DNA from: Lepraria neglecta
Taxonomy: Eukaryota > Ascomycota > Lecanoromycetes > Lecanorales > Stereocaulaceae
Assembly (NCBI GenBank): GCA_033220425.1
Contig: CM065649.1
Span: 4,898,001-4,962,000, forward strand
Direction of reading: 5' to 3'
DNA length: 64,000 nt
The notes under the pieces are model-generated. The model was not told the origin of the DNA. It did not search any database and worked only from the letters and a program-made list of their open reading frames with translations. How positions within the stretch are numbered: position 1 is the stretch's first letter; each line of letters opens with the position of its first letter. Below are positions 23,438 through 36,900 of the stretch, in pieces. Both the position numbers and the translations under genes were made by a program.

Positions 23438-25372
23438 TCAATGCGAGTGGCCCTCTTCATTATGCATATCCGCCTCGACGGTATTCGGTGCGCAGCACTG
23501 ACCGCCCTCATCGCACTCATCACCACAGTCCAGCAAGCAAGCTTCTGGCTCGCTGCGCATGCTTGGTGCTTTACTGCAACCCTTGCTTCCCTTGGGACGA
23601 CCGTTGCCCGAGTCGGAGCCTTCGTTGTCGGATGGCAACGCTGATGTGTGTCGATGCTCGCTGTCTAGACAGAATTCTGGCTGTATGGTAGACGAGTGGA
23701 TCCCGTACCCGTGGAGGCAGCTCCTCACTGCTCGGGCGAGTTGCATGTATCTTGCCGATCCCTCGCCTTTGAAATCGAATTCCACTTGAACGTGCAATGA
23801 TGCAATCATCTTAATATCACTCAGCTGCCACACGTGTAGATGGTGACAGCTTAGAATGCCATCGAGGTCCTCAATGTCGTCCTTGATGTCGTCAACGCTG
23901 ATACCGGCAGGCACTGCTTGTAGAAGTATGCGTGATGCAGCCTTACATAAGGGGATGGCGGATCCTAGAATGATGAGCGTAATGACAAGAGAGATGGCTG
24001 GATCGGCGTAGAATCTCCACGAAAAGTTCGTAAGCCAGATAATGAGGGCAGAGCCTATAACACCGATGTTGCCTAATGCGTCGCCCATGACATGTAGGAA
24101 GACTCCGCGCATGTTGAGGTCGCCATGCGAATGTCCACCTCCGTTCTCTTCCTTTGGCTGGTTGTGCTTGTGATCGGCATGCCATGAATCGTGATGGTTA
24201 TAGGCGTTGTGCGAGTGTGAATTTCCAGCATTGTGTACGTGGTTAGCAGGGCTATTGGCCCTCTCATGTCTGAGCAATGGTGAGCCTTCTGTAGGCTCAT
24301 GCTCATCGGAATCACTGCCATTTCTAGACTCAATATCCTCCAATCTGTTTTCCCTGCTTGCCGCGATGATGTCGTTTCTAAAGGAGGAAGGGTGTATGGG
24401 GATGTCGTCAACGCTGGAAAATCTAGATCTTGATCCCCCGCTACTTTGACGACGGCGATGTCGAGTGCTGCTAGCACGAGATTTGTGGACGGAAAGCGGT
24501 GATGATGTGGAATTTGCAACTGTCGAATCGTCCTCGTCACTTCTTGTGTATCCTCTAGAACAGCTTCCCCGCTGCTGTTGAGTTCCTCCTGATGCTTCCT
24601 CCGGATTTGTAGATTTCGGCCACCCTGCTACCGTACTTTGAGGCAGCACATCTGCCACATTGCCAGTTTCATCCGCCACCGCCTGTGTATGCCCGTCAGG
24701 CGTCACATGGCTATGGCCGTCCTCTGCAACAGCAAGTTTATCGGTCCCTGCGTGAGAATGGCCATGGCCGCCGCCGTGGCTGTGCCCGTGCTCGTGAAAC
24801 AGGAGAAGGCCAAGGATGTTGGAGAGGAGGCCAAAGCATCCGACGACTAAGACCAGCTTCGGATTTGAGACGGATTGAGGTTCCACGAATCGCTGGATCG
24901 CTTCTAGAAAGATAGACAAACAGAGAGCAACAAGGAAGACTCCATTGACAAGGGCACCCAAGGTTTCCGCCCGTTGCCACTGGAAAGTTATTAGCCTCAT
25001 CCATCGTCAAAGCCGAAGAAGTTGACATCTCCATACCCCATATGTGTACATTTTCGAGCTTTGTTTTTGATGTGCCACCTTGACTGCCCACAGGCCAACG
25101 CAGAGCGAGAGAACGTCGTTAAGCTGTAAAGATGTAAGATCAGCCACTGACCATCCATTACTGTGATAAGAGTGTGGAACACACCATGTGAAAAGAGTCC
25201 GCAACCAGGGCGAGTGAATGTACTGCATAACCTGATCTTCTGTCAACATTGCCCTTACAAAGGACGATTCATTGCGGTGGGGGTCATGCTCACCAACGAT
25301 CAGTTCTAGCAGAAAGAAAGCAGAGTCTATTCCCAGCAGGATCATAATCCTCGTAGATTTTGATAAAGCCAT
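23438..25372 (-). CDS. ZRC1: Vacuolar zinc transporter, cation diffusion facilitator (ZRC1/COT1 type), 584 aa
   Basis: Four exons: 25372-25294, 25231-25185, 25123-25037 and 24979-23438. All introns are GT-AG and the phases sum correctly. TM1-TM2 carry the metal site HSLALVADSFHM (the HxxxD pair in TM2), followed by LNDVLSLCVGLWA and MYTYGWQRAETLGALVNG (TM3). A long histidine-rich cytosolic loop (HGHSHGGGHGHSH and further clusters) joins TM4 to TM5. TM5 contains the second site (HVMGDALGNIGV), and a cytosolic ferredoxin-like C-terminal domain follows. The tail is cysteine-rich (CLLDCGDECDEGGQCC) and ends GHSH. The protein moves Zn (and Co/Cd) into the vacuole in exchange for protons. Its length exceeds yeast Zrc1 (442 aa) because of the loop. 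Intact and confident; the ZRC1-versus-COT1 distinction is not meaningful here. Confidence 0.92.
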
Positions 25373-25860
25373 AGTGGGTGGCGGTGGGTGTCAGGGGCGC
25401 TTGCTGCCAGCGAACGGCTATCGCAGCCTTCAATAGAGGTCTCAACGGGCAGGAAATCTTGTATTCTAGATATGTGGGGTCAAACCCATGGTAACTAACG
25501 TCTGCGTGGATGTTGTGATGTGGAGATGGAGAGCCAGGGTAAAAAGGGTGAGATGACGATGTGGTTGGGGATGCGTGTTGACTGTTGCGGGAACGCTAGC
25601 TTCTAGGACCTTCTTCCGCCTTCAGGCAAAAAGTTCCCGCATCTACTACTGGACTAGTGTTTCAATTCACTTGGAAATATCATGCTCGGATATTCTGACG
25701 CTTCGCCGCTTGAAGGATCAGACCTTATCTATAGGACCCTTTGCCAGGCCTTACAGTCCTTAAAAGCTGCTGTTGTCCCCCGAGCTACGCGAGCCATGTC
25801 TGTCAATGTTTTCCGTCAGTCCGAGCTTTACCTTCATATCTACCTGCTAGAAGAACAACA
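25373..25860. other. Divergent intergenic region between zinc transporter and DUF202 gene
   Basis: About 490 bp shared upstream region of two divergent genes. No specific regulatory motif is claimed. Confidence 0.4.
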
Positions 25861-26703
25861 ATGGAATATACTCCCTCAGAGACGCCGCCAGAATACGCAG
25901 ATGATATTGAGAGAGAAGCAACAGAGTTAGGGGATGTCGGTGGTAATCTAGCTCGAAGCAACCGTTCTATCAGACCATCCGAAGGCGCAACACATGGAAG
26001 CATCCGAAGCAACGAGGGCTATCTTCAGTCCTTACGAAGGTCAACCGCTCTTTTCTGGAAGTGGCAAGTCTCTGCAACGGTTCCCCATGAAGCTTGCAGA
26101 GACCATTTCGGTATGTACATCTTCCCTTCTAATGCAAGCAGTAGCACCTAGATCTGAGCACAGTAACAAGAGACATCGTGAGCATTACGAGCCATGCCGT
26201 GCTTGAGTCTCTCTCTGGCTGCTTGCGTCCATTGCATGCTTTCAACAAGCATCTTATGGATCAGATCTGCCAATCGCTTACTTACTATTTCCTTGCCAGC
26301 CCTTGAGCGCACTTTTCTTGGATACCTGAGAACCTCTATAGCTCTTTCTATAGTTGCTGTCATCATCTCTCAGCTCTTCAGGCTCGAGCACAATGCAACT
26401 CCGAATAAGACGTTTGGATTTTTTATTTTAGGTACTCCTTTAGCCTGTCTCTGCATAGGGGCAGCGATCTTCGTCCTGCTATTGGGAGCTTACAGGTTCT
26501 GGCGGCAACAGAATGCTATGCTACGGGGCAAAGTGCATGCTGGAGGTTGGGAGATTAATGCTATCAGTCTAACAGTTTTTGTGGTAAGGTGCGGAATTTG
26601 CTAATATACGACTGATGACTGACGAGCTCAATAGATCATACTCACACTCTTTGTCCTGCTTTTGGCTGTGGACATTTCCAAGGATGTTGAGGGTCAGACT
26701 TAA
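25861..26703 (+). CDS. DUF202 (YidH-like) small membrane protein, 200 aa
   Basis: Three exons, 25861-26110, 26300-26583 and 26635-26703, with GT-AG introns of 189 and 51 nt. The join gives ACRDHF|ALERTFLGYLRTSIALS, the conserved core of fungal DUF202 proteins. The N-terminal 80 residues are polar and acidic (MEYTPSETPPEYAD) and probably cytosolic. Three membrane helices follow: TSIALSIVAVIISQLF, FFILGTPLACLCIGAAIF and TVFVIILTLFVLLLAV. Function is unknown; yeast relatives are part of the vacuolar transporter chaperone context by domain similarity only. The protein is complete, with a short tail SKDVEGQT. Confidence 0.82.
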
Positions 26704-27507
26704 ATGGTGAGTCCCCAAAGTTTGAGATCACACTCGGCATACATCGCTCACAGATCTACAGTTGATTGCACTTACACGGGCACGGTCGGTGGAAGAAATG
26801 GAGCTTTTGGTAACAGGGGATGAGGTGAGATGAGCCCGGTAAGGCTACGACCGAGTATTGTGACCAGCCCAAGCGGTCATGCTAGAAAACATGGCTAGAG
26901 CCCAAATCGAGCGCCGAAGCTTCGGCTACAAGTTCCCACTGCACAGTCGCTGCAGTGTAATTCGAACTGTGCGATCACTGGATCCTCCGGAGCAGTTGAG
27001 CCTGACTGCCATAACGTTCGGTGATGTCCATAACGGCTTCTTGCAATGATAGAAAGAAATTAGGAGGCTCTAGACTTTGGTTGGTGCATACAAACCTCCG
27101 AGTCTTTTCTCAAACAAATTAAGCATCTGCAGGTACAAGCATCTAATATACGTGAAGCAGGGGAGATCCATCATTAGCACTCTTTTGGACCAAAAAAAAG
27201 AAACTCCATTACGCTGCCCTGCTTAGCAAGCTCGTAATTGATGTCTGTAGCACAGGACCCTGATGGCGGATGCCCTCTTCTGTCCTTGAAGTATTTGAAT
27301 TTTTTAAATGATGTATCATTTGCCAAGACCCTGTACAAAGTGTGGGGAACATGAGGTACTGCCTAGTTAAAGTGGTCAACGAGACGCGATGGCAGAAACA
27401 GTCACGCGGTGATGAATCCGCTCCCGGTCAAAGGCTTTGATATTACACTTCTCACATCACATTTTTGAAACTTTTGAAACCTGGCCGTTAATTGTGAAAA
27501 CTTGACA
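26704..27507. other. Intergenic region upstream of the tyrosinase gene
   Basis: About 800 bp. No gene or RNA recognised. An AT-rich segment lies at about 27290-27320. Confidence 0.4.
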
Positions 27508-29716
27508 ATGTCTCTCTTTAATTTCCTCTCGTTCTTCCTCACGCTATGTCTAGCATCTCTTGCCAATTCGTATGGCATCATAGGCCTTTCGGGCGGAGTC
27601 AACACTGCTACGGGACAGCGGCCTTTTCGACAAGAATTTTCAACATTCAAAAACTCGGGTCCAGTGTTCGACCTCTACATTCTCTCTTTACAACAGTTTC
27701 AGCAGCAAAACCAGTCAACTCTGCTCTCCTACTACCAAGTCGCCGGTTCGTGATTATTGGATTTGTCACATTGAACATATCAATTGACCCTCGACATAGG
27801 CATCCATGGGCATCCATACATCTCGTGGGACGGTGTTCAAGGAAACTATCAAGCTGGATACTGCACACATGGCTCCATCCTGTTCCCATCATGTGAGCTG
27901 TCGCTATCGTCATTCTCCTAACACGCGCTGATGACAGTCTTAGGGCATCGGCCTTACATGGTGCTGTACGAGGTACGCATCCACCATCATACCCAATGCT
28001 TAGAGCACACCTGACACATCACAGCAACTCCTATGGACCAACGCCCAGCAAATCGCAGCAACCTACCCTACAGCGCAGCGAAGTACATACCAAGCAGCGG
28101 CGACAACTTTTCGAATCCCCTACTGGGACTGGGCCATCAATTCTACAATGCCAGACCCTGTCAACAACCCAAAGATCACTGTCAATACGCCGCATGGTGC
28201 GCTCAATGTGGTCAATCCATTGTACAATTACACCTTCCACCCACAGCCCTCGGCGACGGATTTTCCACCTAGTGACTCGGTATGCCACTCGCCCAACGAT
28301 TTCCAACGCAGAGCAGTAGACGCTGACATCAAATAGATTGCGCAATACCACAGCACTGTTCGCTCTCCCAACTCTGCAGGACAGAGTCGGTTCAATGTAT
28401 CTAATCAGAAACTTCAAGCCAACGCCCAGGCGTAAGCACCATCCTTATATCGGTTTAACCTCGAAAGTATAGCTCTACCTGACCTTACTTAGTCTCCTCG
28501 TGCTAACATACCAACTCATCGCCGACCAATCGAACTACGCTCCTTTCTCAAACACAGGCTACACCGATGGACGAGACGGCTCCTACAACAGCCTAGAAAA
28601 CATGCATAATGCCATTCACGCTTTCGTGGGCAATGGAGGTCACATGAGTGACATACCGTATGCGGGATTCGATCCAATCTTCTACCTACATCATGCGTGA
28701 GCAAATCCACCCAGAGGGAGCAAGGGCGGATTTCCTAACGTCAAAGGCAGTAATGTCGACCGCCTCTTCGCCATTTGGCAAGCTATCTATCCAGACTTAT
28801 ACACGACGTCTGAAGTCAATGCTGCAGGCACCTACACTATTTCACCAGGCACGAATGATACTATCAATTCTCGTACGTCCCTTCCCTTAATCCATCATCC
28901 TCTCCAGTCAACATCACTGACCTTACCAGCCTTAACACCCTTCCACTCCGATAGCTACGGCACGCTCTACACCTCCATGACCGCGAGATACACGAGAACC
29001 TTTGGCTACAGCTATCCCGAAGTTGTGGATTGGGGTGTGAACGCTACCCAGCTCTCCTCAAACACCAGAGCAAATCTCAACAAACTCTACAACCCCAGTG
29101 GCAGTATCGCCACACGATCTCTGCTCCACAAGCGCAGTAATGGTACGGGACCATATGCATACCCAATCGCAACGACGAAAGCCAAGGTGTACCAGTACTT
29201 CGTCAACATTCGGGTGGACAAGTAAGCCCCTTTGCAACCCACTTCGAAGAATTCCTTTGATAACGGCTTCTTCCTATCAACAGATCAGCCCTCCACCGCC
29301 CCTTCTTCATCCACTTCTTCCTCGGCCCCGTACCCTCCTCGCCCCTCATCTGGTCATTCGCCCAAACCCTCATCGCCTCCCACTCAGTCCTCTACTACAC
29401 TTTCCTAACCATAAACGCCACAACCACCACATACGGCCAGCTCCCTCTCAACCACGCGCTCCAGCGCATCAATTCACCTTTGGACCCATCCTGCGTTATT
29501 CAGTTATTGAAGGAGCAGCTGTCGTGGAGAGTCCAGCTCTTTGTGGATGAGCCGGTCGATACGGCGGCTGTGACGAACTTGAAGGTTTTTGTGGTGGGGA
29601 GGGAAGTTGTGGAGCATGGGGTTGATGATAAGTTTCCTGTTTATGGGCCGTGGACCATTTTGAGGGAGGCTACGAATGGGAAGGTTGGGGGTTTGGCGGA
29701 CGATGAAGGGATGTGA
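27508..29716 (+). CDS. Tyrosinase (polyphenol oxidase), nine exons, 586 aa
   Basis: Exons: 27508-27745, 27800-27892, 27944-27972, 28025-28279, 28337-28431, 28493-28696, 28751-28872, 28930-29221 and 29284-29716; all joins are GT-AG and in phase. The first 20 residues are hydrophobic ([18 protein letters not shown]), a likely signal peptide. CuA: His82/84 in [12 protein letters not shown], then [16 protein letters not shown] (His103, His112), with Cys101 placed to form the Cys-His thioether of fungal tyrosinases. CuB: MHNAIHAF (His275, His279) and FYLHHANVDRLF (His303). A C-terminal domain of about 250 residues normally covers the active site until processing. The enzyme oxidises mono- and diphenols to quinones in melanin formation. 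No melanin cluster surrounds it. Length is typical of fungal type tyrosinases. Confidence 0.93.
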
Positions 29717-30090
29717 ACGCGAAGTGTACGAATGTTCCGAGAGTAAGATAATGGGCAGAGGATAGTAGTAGTGGTAGCGTCAGTGGTACTGCCAGCTTGA
29801 CTGAAAGAGGAGGTCGACGCTAATTCAATTCGCTGGTCCATAATGCTTAATGCTAGATTCCTTCTCTTTTACGTTGAACCAAAATCCTTCCCGTCTTGAT
29901 TATCCCCATGAGAACTCCAGATCCCAGCCCCAGGGACCATGAATGCGTTTTCTCCCCTAGCATATAATGCATACAAGAAACTATGCAATGAACCAGACCA
30001 TGCAGTCCATCTCCCAATGCTTTTAGGCCGAACGATCCTCAATGCCCATCGCTAAATCCAATATGCTAATGCTTCCACTTTTCGCTTCTA
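29717..30090. other. Convergent 3' intergenic region
   Basis: About 370 bp between the ends of the tyrosinase and SKT5-type genes, which converge here. Probable 3' UTRs only. Confidence 0.4.
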
Positions 30091-32292
30091 TCAGAACAGT
30101 CCCCACTTCTTGCTTTTCCCAGACTCTCCGGTCTTTCCGCTGCTTGCCTTTGATGCATTCTGACTGGCTGACGATGCAGAAGATCCACCCGAGGCTGCAG
30201 CAGTAATGGCTGCTAGTCGGAGCTTGGCTCGCTCGTCGCCTGATTCTGCGGCTTTCACGTACCACCTATTGGATTCGAGGGCATCGCGGCGACACCCAAT
30301 GCCCATTTCTGTGAAGTAGCCGACTGCGTATTCTGCTTTTGGGAGGCCTGCACCGGATATGATCAGCAAGTTAGTAGAGTGTTAAAGAAGGAACAGTGTC
30401 ATACCCGTTTCAGCAGCCTTCCTAGCCCACTCATACGCCTCATTCTCATCCTTCTCGAGGACTGGCTCCGCTCCAACCATATACCAGGCACAAAGCGCCA
30501 TCATAGCCAGGGGATGCTCCCTCTCCGCTGCCCGGGTATAGAAGTGCACGCTCAGCGCCGGATCCTTTGGACAACTCAGTTTCCCGTGCTCATACGCATC
30601 GCCGAGCCGGTAGTTCGCTTCCACATGGCCCAGGTCTGCGGACTGCGTAAATAGCTGGGCGGCATATACTTCGTCTTCAAATATGTCATCGCCGAAGCCT
30701 GTTTCATGCAGGAGACCCAGCTCGTAGGGCGCTGCATTGTATTGGAAATCCGCTGACTCGGCAGCGCGTTTGAGCCATTTGAGACCCTCACGGTAGCGAT
30801 TACCGAGACCCATATCGCCGGTCAGGCATGCTCTACCCAGGCGAGACATAGCTCCCGGGTGGTTCTTCGAAGCTGCCTGGCGGTAGAATTGAACGGCTTT
30901 ATTGAAGTCTTTCCGGGAGCCCCAGCCAAATTCGTAGCACAGTGCTGCTCTATAGCCGGCTTCGGCGTGGCCATGCTTGCTGGCTGCTACAAAGAATGGG
31001 AACGCACGGTCGTTGTCTTCGACACCTTTGTTGAAGAGGCCCGATGCGTAGCCGTCTGCGAGGTAGTATTGCGCGAAAGGGTAGCTTCGGTCTGAGAGCT
31101 TCTGTAGAATATGTCTCGCTTCGCGCAGTAACTCCGCCGGCGAGCCAGTCGACGTTGAACCGTCAGGGCCGTCTCCATCCCGATTCGATCTCGGACTCGG
31201 CTGCCTTTCTATAACGTCGCCCTGCCCACTGGCCGCCATCTCTTGAGCGGTGTTTATCATGAAGACTGCAAACTCATACTGAATGGTAGGATCGTTCGTT
31301 TTCTTCACGTTGGCGCGGTACATATCCAGTGTCTTCTTTGTGCTAAGTAGCGACGCATTTTGACCAACCGCTGATCGAAGATGCGAGTTGTCCAGGTTCG
31401 AGGGAGCTGGAGGAGGTTGAGGATACGGTACGTTCAGAAGGTCGATATATGACATAGGCCGGGAATCGGGCGAGAGTCGAGAAGGTGAAGGTGTGCGGGC
31501 AAATTGGCCAGGCGAGACTGACCGCCGCCCAGGAAAGTCAGAGCTTGATGAATACCCTGAGGATGGTCGTGCAAGGTTTGCGCCCAGAGTCGACTTGGGT
31601 GCTAGATGCTGGTTCGATGGCTTTGAAGAGAGAAGTATAGGCCCTTCAGACGATCTTCGGACCTGATTGCGTGATGTGTTGCTGCCTGCTGAGTGCCTGC
31701 GATCTTCTGTCTCAAATAGTTGGCGGTGATACTGTAGAGATTGAGGGCTTTGCGAGGTTTCCGGACTGCTTACGAAGCTGGCTCCAGATGTATGTCTTGA
31801 ATTCGGTTCACTACCATTCATCGACGAGATGACGGCAGCTTGGGGCTCCTGTAGAAGCCTAGACCCCTCCGTAGTGAGCCGTTGCCGATATGGTATGGAT
31901 TGTGTAACTGGAGGTGGCCCGCTGGACTTCCGTGAATGCTCTCTGTCGAATTCCTGCAGAGGCTCCCAATTCTCCGATTCCTGCGTAGGCTTCCTCAGGT
32001 AGGCATCGTCGCCGATTTCAAACGACGACTTCCGCGCGAGGGGACTTCGGGGTGCAGCCTCGGATGTGTTGTGTATGGAGGAAAGGACTGTGCCTTGAAA
32101 TTTGCCTGTAGAATTCGCCGTTGAAGGCGACAGGGGCCTTCTGTTTGAAATCTGTAAAGACGGGCTGGAAGGTTTGTCTCTAAAGGCGGGATTGGGAGTG
32201 TAGGAAGGAGGTGGGCTAGATATTGGCGGCGGCGGTGTTCTTTCGCGACTTATAGGTGGCCGTCCCGGCCTCGAGAAATCCATTGCATCCAT
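30091..32292 (-). CDS. SKT5: Chitin synthase activator with Sel1 repeats (SKT5/CHS4 family), 714 aa
   Basis: Two exons, 32292-30405 and 30347-30091; the 57-nt intron joins AAETG | LPKAEYAVGYF in frame. The N-terminal 300 residues are disordered and rich in Ser and Pro (RERTPPPPISSPPPSY). From about residue 380 there are tandem Sel1-like repeats (AQYYLADGYASGLF, AGYRAALCYEFGWG, AMSRLGRACLTGD, APYELGLLHETGFG, ANYRLGDAYEHG, AMMALCAWYMVGAE, AEYAVGYFTEMGIG), the defining fold of Skt5/Chs4. In yeast this protein recruits and activates chitin synthase Chs3 at the bud neck. The gene is divergent from the class IV (Chs3-type) chitin synthase at 33919, which strongly supports a functional pair. The C-terminus (SKKWGLF) shows no CAAX prenylation box, unlike yeast Chs4. 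Intact. Confidence 0.88.
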
Positions 32293-33918
32293 TGTCGAGT
32301 GTCGGGGGATGTGGTGACTTTCTTAGTGTAAAGTCTGAGCCCGAGGACGCCCTTGGTCTCTTATGAATGTTCTCCTATTCTCCGTACCCCGCTGGCTTTT
32401 GATCTTGCATCCACATGAAGGCTCAAATGGTGTGACTCGTGGGAGGAAATTATGGGCTCAGTCGAGAGGCCCCCTATAGAACAAAGGCGCCAGTACTGCT
32501 GACGAAGCGCTCCCTGCTTCCTCGTGATGACTCGAGGAAGATCACTCGGCCTGAACTAGGAATCAGGAATGTGGCTTCTCTAACTGCAGGGCATGGAGGG
32601 ATTTGCTCCTACAATAATTAGCAAAATAGATTTGATGACGGGAAAGTGCTGACGAGGCCACCTTCAGAAGCCAGGAGAACAATCGAGGAACGTGGCCAGT
32701 CAACAAAAGGGCTCAGCCTGGGAGAGCAGGATTCCTTCTGTCAGCAATGCAATGCAAGTTGGTCGTTAGTTGTTAAGTGGTGCTCGAGCTAACTATTTTA
32801 AGCGAGTTTCAAGCAAAGCACGTAATGCACATTTCAGAAGATGCATATGCACGTGGGAAAGCAAGAGGTGACCCAGCGCGCGAGGCGTCTAACGTTTTTC
32901 CTTGCCAAGCCTGATGATGGGATCTATAGACAAGCATCAATCTTTTGTTCTGTTTTATGAGCTACAAATTGTGAAGTGAGATAGACCCCAAGCGGAGTTG
33001 AGTTTTTCATCATTTCTGTGGCAATCAAACCATTACTCAAAAGCTTTCACGAAGATTAGCGAAATCTCGTTCGTGACGCTCGTATTCAGTAACCCGGTCG
33101 AAAAGCTAGGGCGATCAGGGGGTTTGCCGCCCTGCAGCTTGAAGCGTGGGTCAGGGTCTCGGTGGGGAATTACGGTATACACTGCACGATTTTTTAGGAC
33201 TTGGATAGAACATTTGATGTAACGCTTGAGATGTACATGGAGTTGGTAAAATAATGAGAAAATCATTCAAGGAATTGGACCCCCAAATTTGCAAGTCTCG
33301 CAGCCTGCAGGTTGTTCTCCGTGAGGCCGCCCACAGAAGACTCGCGGCCAGGCCAACGGAACGCCACTTTGCTGCTATATTTACACTGAAGGAGCTAGCT
33401 ACCCGCGAAAAACGTATTAGTCATCAGGATCATAAACACCAACAAATCACGAACTGCTCTTTGCACGAGCAGGCTTGCATGAACAGCGTACCTTTGTTTC
33501 TTGTTCTCAGCTACTTTTTGGTATCACTAGCCTGACGTGCTCCACAGCCTTACCATTCTTTCGCTCTTGCAGGCTTTGGACGACGCTCGTTGCTGTCATT
33601 CTTTCTTTTCTTTGACTTTCTCCTTGTTCATTGTCGGAGGCCGCCCCGAATCCAGTCCACGAACAACAGTCAACGCAGCACACGGTCTCTACGGAAATAC
33701 ACATGCTTCACCTGTCCATCGTTCGATACTAGGGTGGTTCTGCCGTACATATCCGAAAGGAAGCAGACGCCTGCGCTGGGGAACCCTCTCCGCCTGTTAC
33801 GGCCTTGCAGCAAGAGGGGGGGAGCTGCTATCGCTACCAGTGCACGTAATCACTGCGTTAGTCTCAAAGACCTTGAGTCATTCTAAAGCCGCATCGCAAT
33901 CGAACATTCTACTGCAAC
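32293..33918. promoter_or_regulatory. Shared divergent promoter region of the chitin synthase pair
   Basis: A 1.6-kb noncoding stretch between two divergent start codons. The part nearest the synthase (about 33590-33640) has a pyrimidine-rich tract (TTTCTTTTCTTTGACTTTC), common in strong fungal core promoters. No coding region with family features was found on either strand. Bidirectional control is inference from the layout. Confidence 0.5.
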
Positions 33919-36900
33919 ATGTCTTTGCCACGGAGACCAGCCGCCACCTCGCCCAAGCGGGAGAACAGAGGCTCTCCCTATCGAGATTCTCCGTCGAGAC
34001 GCAATCCGCCGAATGATGTCGAGGCAGCTCCATATTCAGATAACCCCCGGACACCGCGGACTCCTACACGCAAGCCCAAACAGCAAGCCTACATGCAGCC
34101 AGAACCACCATCGCCGTCAAAGACACCACACAACGACCAGGTCGATGGAGGTGGAGGTGGGGCAGATTTCACAAGGAAACGCAGCCTTATTCGCCCTGAG
34201 CGACGCCGTGTAGATCGAGACCATCCAAATTATCATTACCGTCAACATGCTCAAAACATGGAAGTCTTCCCTTCGACTACGGGCAATGATCCGATCGTGG
34301 AGGACCATGACGAGGATGAAACATTGTTAAGAGAAGAACTCGATACGAAGAGAGAGAAATTGGGTGATTCTGAATCTCCGGAAAGCCCGCCGCGTGGTCG
34401 TGCTCGAGATCTGCCTCAGGTGGTTGGAAATGGTAATAAGCGGGCGAGGCGGAGACTGGAGAAGAAAGAGACGAAAGTAATAAGCGAAGAAGAGAAACGG
34501 CGACAGAAAGAGCTGGATGCAGTACGGCCACCGAGTCTTTGGAATGTCTACTGCGCGATGATCACCTTCTGGTGTCCGGGCGCCGTTCTCAAATGCTTCG
34601 GCAAGCCAGCAAAGGCCCAGCAGAGAGCTTGGAGGGAGAAGATGGGCCTTATCAGCATCATCTTACTGATATGTGCATTCGTGGGCTTCCTGACCTTTGG
34701 GTTTACCGAAGCGGTGTGTGGCACACCAGGAGTGAGACTAAGGGCCAATCATGTTGACAATGGCTACATGATCTTTCATGGAAGTGCATATAACCTCGAC
34801 AATTCACGCCACCCGGCTGCCCATGGAATCCTAGTTGATCAAAACGTTCTATACGACCTGCCAGAAAAGTATGGAGGAATGGATGGCAGCTTCATGTTCC
34901 AAAATGTCAATGGGGCTTGCAAGGGTCTTATCACTCTCGCCAACGGCTCCGATGTACCCACCAACTCCCAGGGAGACTTGGCCTGGTACTTTCCGTGCAA
35001 CGCATTTAAACAGGATGGCTCTAGCACGCCTAATCTCACGATACCCTACTACCTTGGCTATGGATGTCACACGACCGTCGACGGTAGGAAAGCTTTCTAC
35101 AACCTACGTGACTCCGGAGAGGTCTTTTATACCTGGGAGGACATCAAGAACTCAAGTCGAAACCTCATGGTGTATTCTGGTAGCGTTTTGGACTTGGACC
35201 TCCTCAATTGGTTCAATGCCAGTCAAGTTGATGTCCCTCCACAATTCGGCATCCTCAAAAACAACTCTGCAGTTAGGGGTGTCGATGTCACGCATGCTTT
35301 CCAATCAGGGCAGAACAAGCAACTAGGCCAATGTCTGACAGACATCATCCGTGTCGGGTCCATCGATACTGACACGGTTGGATGTATTGCATCTAAAGTG
35401 GTTCTTTACGTGTCCCTCGTCTTCATATTGTCGATTGTCATGGCCAAGTTTATTCTGGCTCTCGCGTTCCAATGGTTCTTCAGTCGGCGCTTTGCAGCCT
35501 CCAAGACTTCTCTCGACAGCAGTCCCAAGAAGCGGAACCAACAGATTGAGGATTGGAGCGATGACATTTACCGCGCTCCACCCAGAATGACAGACTCGGG
35601 TGTTGCTCTTTCAGACAAAGGCAGCAAGCGTGGCAGCACCTTTCTGCCAACCACATCCCGGTTTACTAGCCCCTATGCTTCAGCGGCAGTTACTAAGAGC
35701 CGTCCGGCACCAACGACCATGGCCAGTCAGAGCTCCACTGCTAGGTTGATTCGACCAACATCTATGTATCAGCAAGGAACCGGTAGCGAATTAACACTGC
35801 CCAGCTTTGACCCGACATCACGACATAGTCTAGCTGGGAGCCGTTCAAGTATGATGATGTCTGGACAAAACCCGAGGCTTTCCAGTGTGATGGCGGACCT
35901 TGACGCTTCAGGACCAGCAGGCTTCATACATGAGGCAGTCGTGCCCCAGCCGCCGCCTGAGTGGGAGCCTTTCGGCTATCCACTCGCACATACTATCTGT
36001 CTAGTGACTGCATACTCGGAAGGTTATGAGGGCCTTCGAACTACGCTGGACTCAATCGCAATGACCGAGTACCCCAATAGCCACAAGGTGATATTGGTTG
36101 TCTGTGACGGCATGATTAAGGGTGAAGGAGAGGACATTACCACGCCAGAGATAGCACTTAGTATGATGGGGGATCATGCAATCTTGCCTGACGAGGTGCA
36201 AGCTTTCTCCTACGTTGCTGTAGCCAGTGGGTCGAAACGGCACAACATGGCCAAGGTTTACTCTGGATTCTACAACTACGGAGAGGATTCTCGCCTACCG
36301 GAAAACAAGCAGCAGCGAGTCCCTATGATGGTAGTTGTCAAATGTGGAACACCAGACGAAGCCAAGGCTCGCAAGCCAGGAAACCGCGGAAAACGAGACA
36401 GCCAGATCATCCTCATGTCCTTCTTGCAGAAAGTCATGTTTGATGAGCGAATGACGGAATTGGAATTCGAGATGTTCAATGGACTCTGGAGAGTTACCGG
36501 CATCTCGCCAGACTACTACGAGATTGTTCTCATGGTGGACGCCGACACCAAGGTCTATCCGGACAGCATCACACACATGGTTTCCGCCATGGTCAAGGAC
36601 CCAGAAATCATGGGCCTTTGCGGAGAGACAAAGATCGCCAACAAGCGTGCCAGCTGGGTGTCAATGATTCAAGTCTTCGAATACTTCATCTCACACCATC
36701 TCGCCAAGTCTTTCGAGTCGATATTCGGGGGTGTCACTTGTCTGCCCGGCTGCTTCTGCATGTATAGAATCAAGGCACCCAAAGGTGGTCAGAATTATTG
36801 GGTCCCTATCCTGGCCAACCCTGACGTGGTAGAACACTATTCCGAAAACGTGGTCGACACATTGCACAAGAAGAACCTACTCCTTCTAGGCGAGGATCGC

